From Deltaproteobacteria bacterium (lineage in GTDB: Bacteria > Desulfobacterota > Desulfarculia > Adiutricales > Adiutricaceae): DNA of 7,882 nt. Below the pieces are notes generated by a model. That model saw only the letters and a program-made list of their open reading frames with translations, did not search any database and had not been told where the DNA came from. Numbering within the stretch: position 1 is the first letter of the stretch; every line of letters starts with the position of its first letter. Location: NCBI GenBank assembly GCA_031278835.1, contig JAITJP010000256.1:1-7882 (forward strand). The letters are read 5' to 3'. Positions 5,493-7,882 of the stretch are shown here, piece after piece. Position numbers and translations under genes: made by a program.

Positions 5493-7769
5493 ATGGATCA
5501 CCTTTCGGATCTAAACCAAGACCAGATTGAAGCGGTCACCGCGACCGAAGGCGCGGTCAGGGTTATCGCCGGTCCAGGAACCGGTAAGACCAGAACCCTG
5601 ACCAGGCGCTATGCCTATCTGGTGGATACTTTGGGGGTAAGTCCGGCCAACATTTTGTGCGCCACCTTTACCAACAAGGCGGCCAATGAGATGAAAAAAA
5701 GGATCCGCGAGAGACTGGGCGATCTGGACCTTGGTTACATCTCGACCATCCACTCATTTTGCCTAAGACTTTTAAAAGAAGACATCAACGTCCTGGAATA
5801 TCCAAAAAACTTCATAATCCTTGATAATAACGATCAAATCGACATCATGGATCAAGTTTTTGAGGAAATGAATTTAAAGATGTCTGACTTAACAATTAAA
5901 ACCGCTTTAGACACGATAATTGAGACTAAAAAACTTTTTTCTTACTCCTATATTGGTAACTTCAATCTTCTAAATAATGAAACACTGAAGGAAAAATACT
6001 TAAATACCGTTGACACGGCTGAAGGCATTTTTTTAAGATATTTATATAAGCAAAAACAATCTTATGGTCTTGACTTTAACGACCTAATAAACTTCGCTTC
6101 CTATATTTTAGAAAACTTTTCTGAAGTTTTAAACAAATGGCAAAAAAGGCTACAATATGTCATGGTCGATGAGTTTCAGGACGTCAGTAAGCGCCAATAT
6201 AAGCTAATGGCCCTGCTGGCCGGTTACCATAAAAACCTTTTCATCGTGGGCGATCCCGATCAAACCATCTACACTTGGCGGGGCTCCCAGGTCAGACAGT
6301 TTCTTGATTTTACCAAGGTCCACCGGCCCTCAATAAGCCTTAGCCTGCCAACCAATTATCGCTCAAGTGATCAAATCATCGTGGCCAGCTCATCTCTAAT
6401 CGAACATAATCAGGAGAGATTGCCTTACCGGCAAGTGGGCCTTAAGCCCGATGGCCTTAAACCCAAATACTTCCGGGCCAAAAACCACTACCACGAGGCC
6501 GACTTCGTGGCTTGGCGAGTCAAAAAACTTCTGGGCAAAGGCTTATCGGCCGACCAGATAGCCATAATCTACCGGGCCCATCACTTTAGCCGAACAATTG
6601 AAGAAAAATTTATTCGCGAAAAAATTGCCTATCGACTTTACAGCGGCACGGCTTTTTACGGCCGTAAGGAGATCAAAGACATGATCTCCTACTTGAGGAT
6701 GCTGACCTCGGCCGACGACATGTCCTTTCGCCGGGTCATTAGGGTACCCACCAAAGGCATAGGCAAAAAAACCCTGGCCCTCATAGCCAAACAAGCCGAA
6801 CGCCAAAACACCGGATTATATCAAGCCCTCAAGGGCATGCTTGACCAGCCCCAACTGGCCAAGACCGGGGCCTATAAATTCGTCGCGGTCATAGAAAAGC
6901 TTAAAAGCCAGGTCGGCCAACTATCCCTAATCGATCTCTTCCAAAAGCTCTTGGACGATAGCGGTTACGAAGCTTACCTGCGGCTCCAGGGCGATCAAGA
7001 AAGACTTGATAACGCCGCGGAACTTAAACGCGCCGTGGCCGACTTTGGCAAAGACCCCGAGGCCAGCCTTGAAGATTTTCTAGCCCAAGCCGCCCTGTTT
7101 ACCGACCTTGACCATGACCATCCCGAAAAAACCGTTAAACTCATGACCATCCACGCGGCCAAGGGCCTGGAATTTGAGGTGGTTTTTTTAATCGGCCTGG
7201 CCGAAGGTTCCCTGCCAAGCAGCCGGGCCGACACCCCCGAGGAATTAACCGAGGAGCGCCGCCTTTGTTACGTGGCCATGACCAGGGCCCGCTCCCTCCT
7301 CTTTCTCTCCAACTCCTCGGGCCGAAGCCACGAGGGCACCTTTCAACACACCTCCAGGTTTGTCTACGAGATGGGCCTAAACAACCTAGAACTCCTAACC
7401 CATCCCGGCACCCCGCCCTCGGCCTACCACCCCAGCGGTAACCCAATCACCTTAACCCCCTTCAGCCAAGGCCAAAGGATCACCCACCCGGCCTGGGGCC
7501 CTGGCACCATCCTCACCCTGAGCGAAAAGGAATTTTCCTACCAGGTCCAGTTTGATCGCTTCGAGACCCCCAGAAACCTGCGCTTTGACGCCCCCCTCTC
7601 GCCCGCTGACTTACCCGCTCCCGGCCTCCCAACAATCGCCCCAAGCCCACCGGCTCCCGCCCCAAGCCCAGCTAATCCCAACTCGCCAAACTCCCCAAGC
7701 GCCCCGACCTCGCCCGGCCTCCCCAACGTCACCTTGGTAAAATTTAACCAAAAACCAACCGACAAATAA
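5493..7769 (+). CDS. pcrA: ATP-dependent DNA helicase, PcrA/UvrD family
   Basis: This is a superfamily 1A 3'-5' helicase of 758 residues acting in nucleotide excision repair, mismatch repair, and clearing of recombination or transcription blocks. All motifs are present: Q-motif LNQDQIEAV, Walker A GPGTGKT (27-33), Ia TFTNKAANEM, motif II DEFQD (226-230; DEYQD or DEFQD are both common), III GDPDQTIYTWRGS (253-265), IV TNYRS (287-291), V MTIHAAKGLEFE (551-562), and VI RRLCYVAMTRA (589-599). Residues about 662-700 (HPAWGPGTI, YQVQFD) are the Tudor-like domain that binds RNA polymerase in PcrA/UvrD. A tail of about 50 residues rich in Pro, Ala, Ser and Asn follows. Subdomain 1B (about 130-209) is coded by DNA of about 29% G+C, far below the rest of the gene. 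ATG 5493 is the natural start but lacks a clear ribosome binding site. PcrA and UvrD cannot be told apart from sequence alone. Confidence 0.95.
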   Translation: MDHLSDLNQDQIEAVTATEGAVRVIAGPGTGKTRTLTRRYAYLVDTLGVSPANILCATFTNKAANEMKKRIRERLGDLDLGYISTIHSFCLRLLKEDINVLEYPKNFIILDNNDQIDIMDQVFEEMNLKMSDLTIKTALDTIIETKKLFSYSYIGNFNLLNNETLKEKYLNTVDTAEGIFLRYLYKQKQSYGLDFNDLINFASYILENFSEVLNKWQKRLQYVMVDEFQDVSKRQYKLMALLAGYHKNLFIVGDPDQTIYTWRGSQVRQFLDFTKVHRPSISLSLPTNYRSSDQIIVASSSLIEHNQERLPYRQVGLKPDGLKPKYFRAKNHYHEADFVAWRVKKLLGKGLSADQIAIIYRAHHFSRTIEEKFIREKIAYRLYSGTAFYGRKEIKDMISYLRMLTSADDMSFRRVIRVPTKGIGKKTLALIAKQAERQNTGLYQALKGMLDQPQLAKTGAYKFVAVIEKLKSQVGQLSLIDLFQKLLDDSGYEAYLRLQGDQERLDNAAELKRAVADFGKDPEASLEDFLAQAALFTDLDHDHPEKTVKLMTIHAAKGLEFEVVFLIGLAEGSLPSSRADTPEELTEERRLCYVAMTRARSLLFLSNSSGRSHEGTFQHTSRFVYEMGLNNLELLTHPGTPPSAYHPSGNPITLTPFSQGQRITHPAWGPGTILTLSEKEFSYQVQFDRFETPRNLRFDAPLSPADLPAPGLPTIAPSPPAPAPSPANPNSPNSPSAPTSPGLPNVTLVKFNQKPTDK
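5881..6120 (+). other. Low-G+C island inside the helicase gene
   Basis: Counting bases over 5881-6120 gives 69 G or C in 240, about 29%. Sampled 60-base lines in other parts of the gene give 52% (6481-6540) and 63% (7261-7320). The reading frame is intact and the island codes for subdomain 1B. It reads as Lys/Asn/Ile/Phe-rich coding sequence with AT-ending codons. Confidence 0.75.
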
Positions 7770-7783
7770 ACGGTCATGGTGTA

Positions 7784-7802
7784 GATAAAAACGTTTTTTA
7801 TC
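7784..7802 (+). terminator. Possible weak terminator downstream of the helicase gene
   Basis: GATAAAAA (7784-7791) and TTTTTATC (7795-7802) are perfect 8-bp arms around a CGT loop, 15 bases after the helicase stop codon. The stem is AT-rich and only a loose T-rich stretch (TTACTTTAT) follows, so this is a weak candidate. Confidence 0.3.
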
Positions 7803-7882
7803 TTACTTTATAGAGTATTTTTTTAAGCGATTGGGATAATTTAAGTTTACAGTAGTAAAATATATTATTTTATAGATTTATT
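7803..7882 (+). promoter_or_regulatory. AT-rich right end, possible promoter region
   Basis: The last 80 bases are strongly AT-rich and hold no gene. TTTACA (7846-7851) and TATAGA (7871-7876) are 19 bases apart, slightly too far for a good sigma70 promoter. They would serve a gene beyond the window. Confidence 0.25.

Noticed and set aside
1..7882. High frequency of the tetramer GGCC throughout
   Set aside because: It is striking by eye in both coding and non-coding DNA, but it fits general codon preference for GCC and GGC. Without a genome-wide count I cannot call it a signal.
1..7882. CRISPR array, tRNA, rRNA, insertion sequence or phage genes
   Set aside because: No regularly spaced repeats, tRNA-like clover folds, transposase motifs or phage structural genes were seen on either strand.

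Overview
This window reads as ordinary bacterial chromosome. It has six full-length protein genes of about 50-60% G+C, sigma70-like -35/-10 boxes, one GTG start, and a PcrA/UvrD helicase carrying the bacterial C-terminal Tudor-like domain. I see no phage, transposon, CRISPR array, rRNA or tRNA. I cannot name the species. Base composition and the anaerobe-like gene set would fit a Gram-negative anaerobe, perhaps of the deltaproteobacterial sphere, but that is only a guess.

Layout: (1) 1-258, intergenic with short GC hairpins and 12-bp tandem repeats. (2) 259-1050 (+), stand-alone ABC ATPase of the ModF/YlmA type. (3) 1080-1928 (-), aldo/keto reductase, convergent with the ABC gene across a shared hairpin. 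(4) 1929-2341, a 413-bp divergent control region. It carries a promoter for each flank, both with a TTGGCC -35 box and both overlapping a dyad. To the right lies a T-rich leader with a 13-bp tandem repeat and a terminator-like hairpin. (5) 2342-7769 (+), four co-directional genes: an uncharacterised ParB/sulfiredoxin-like protein, a dCMP deaminase-family enzyme, a three-part thymidylate synthase-like protein, and the PcrA/UvrD helicase. (6) 7770-7882, AT-rich end with a possible terminator.

The deaminase (dCMP to dUMP) and the thymidylate synthase-like protein (dUMP to dTMP) would form a short route to dTMP. The synthase is the most unusual gene. It resembles the archaeal-type synthase rather than classical bacterial ThyA, with an N-terminal MtrA-like segment and a C-terminal DUF4346-like domain, and several active-site positions are changed. 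The ParB/Srx-like protein heading the cluster has no assigned role. The terminator-like leader in front of it suggests that the cluster could be controlled by attenuation. Motif and family assignments come from reading the sequence and from recall of family patterns; no search was run.
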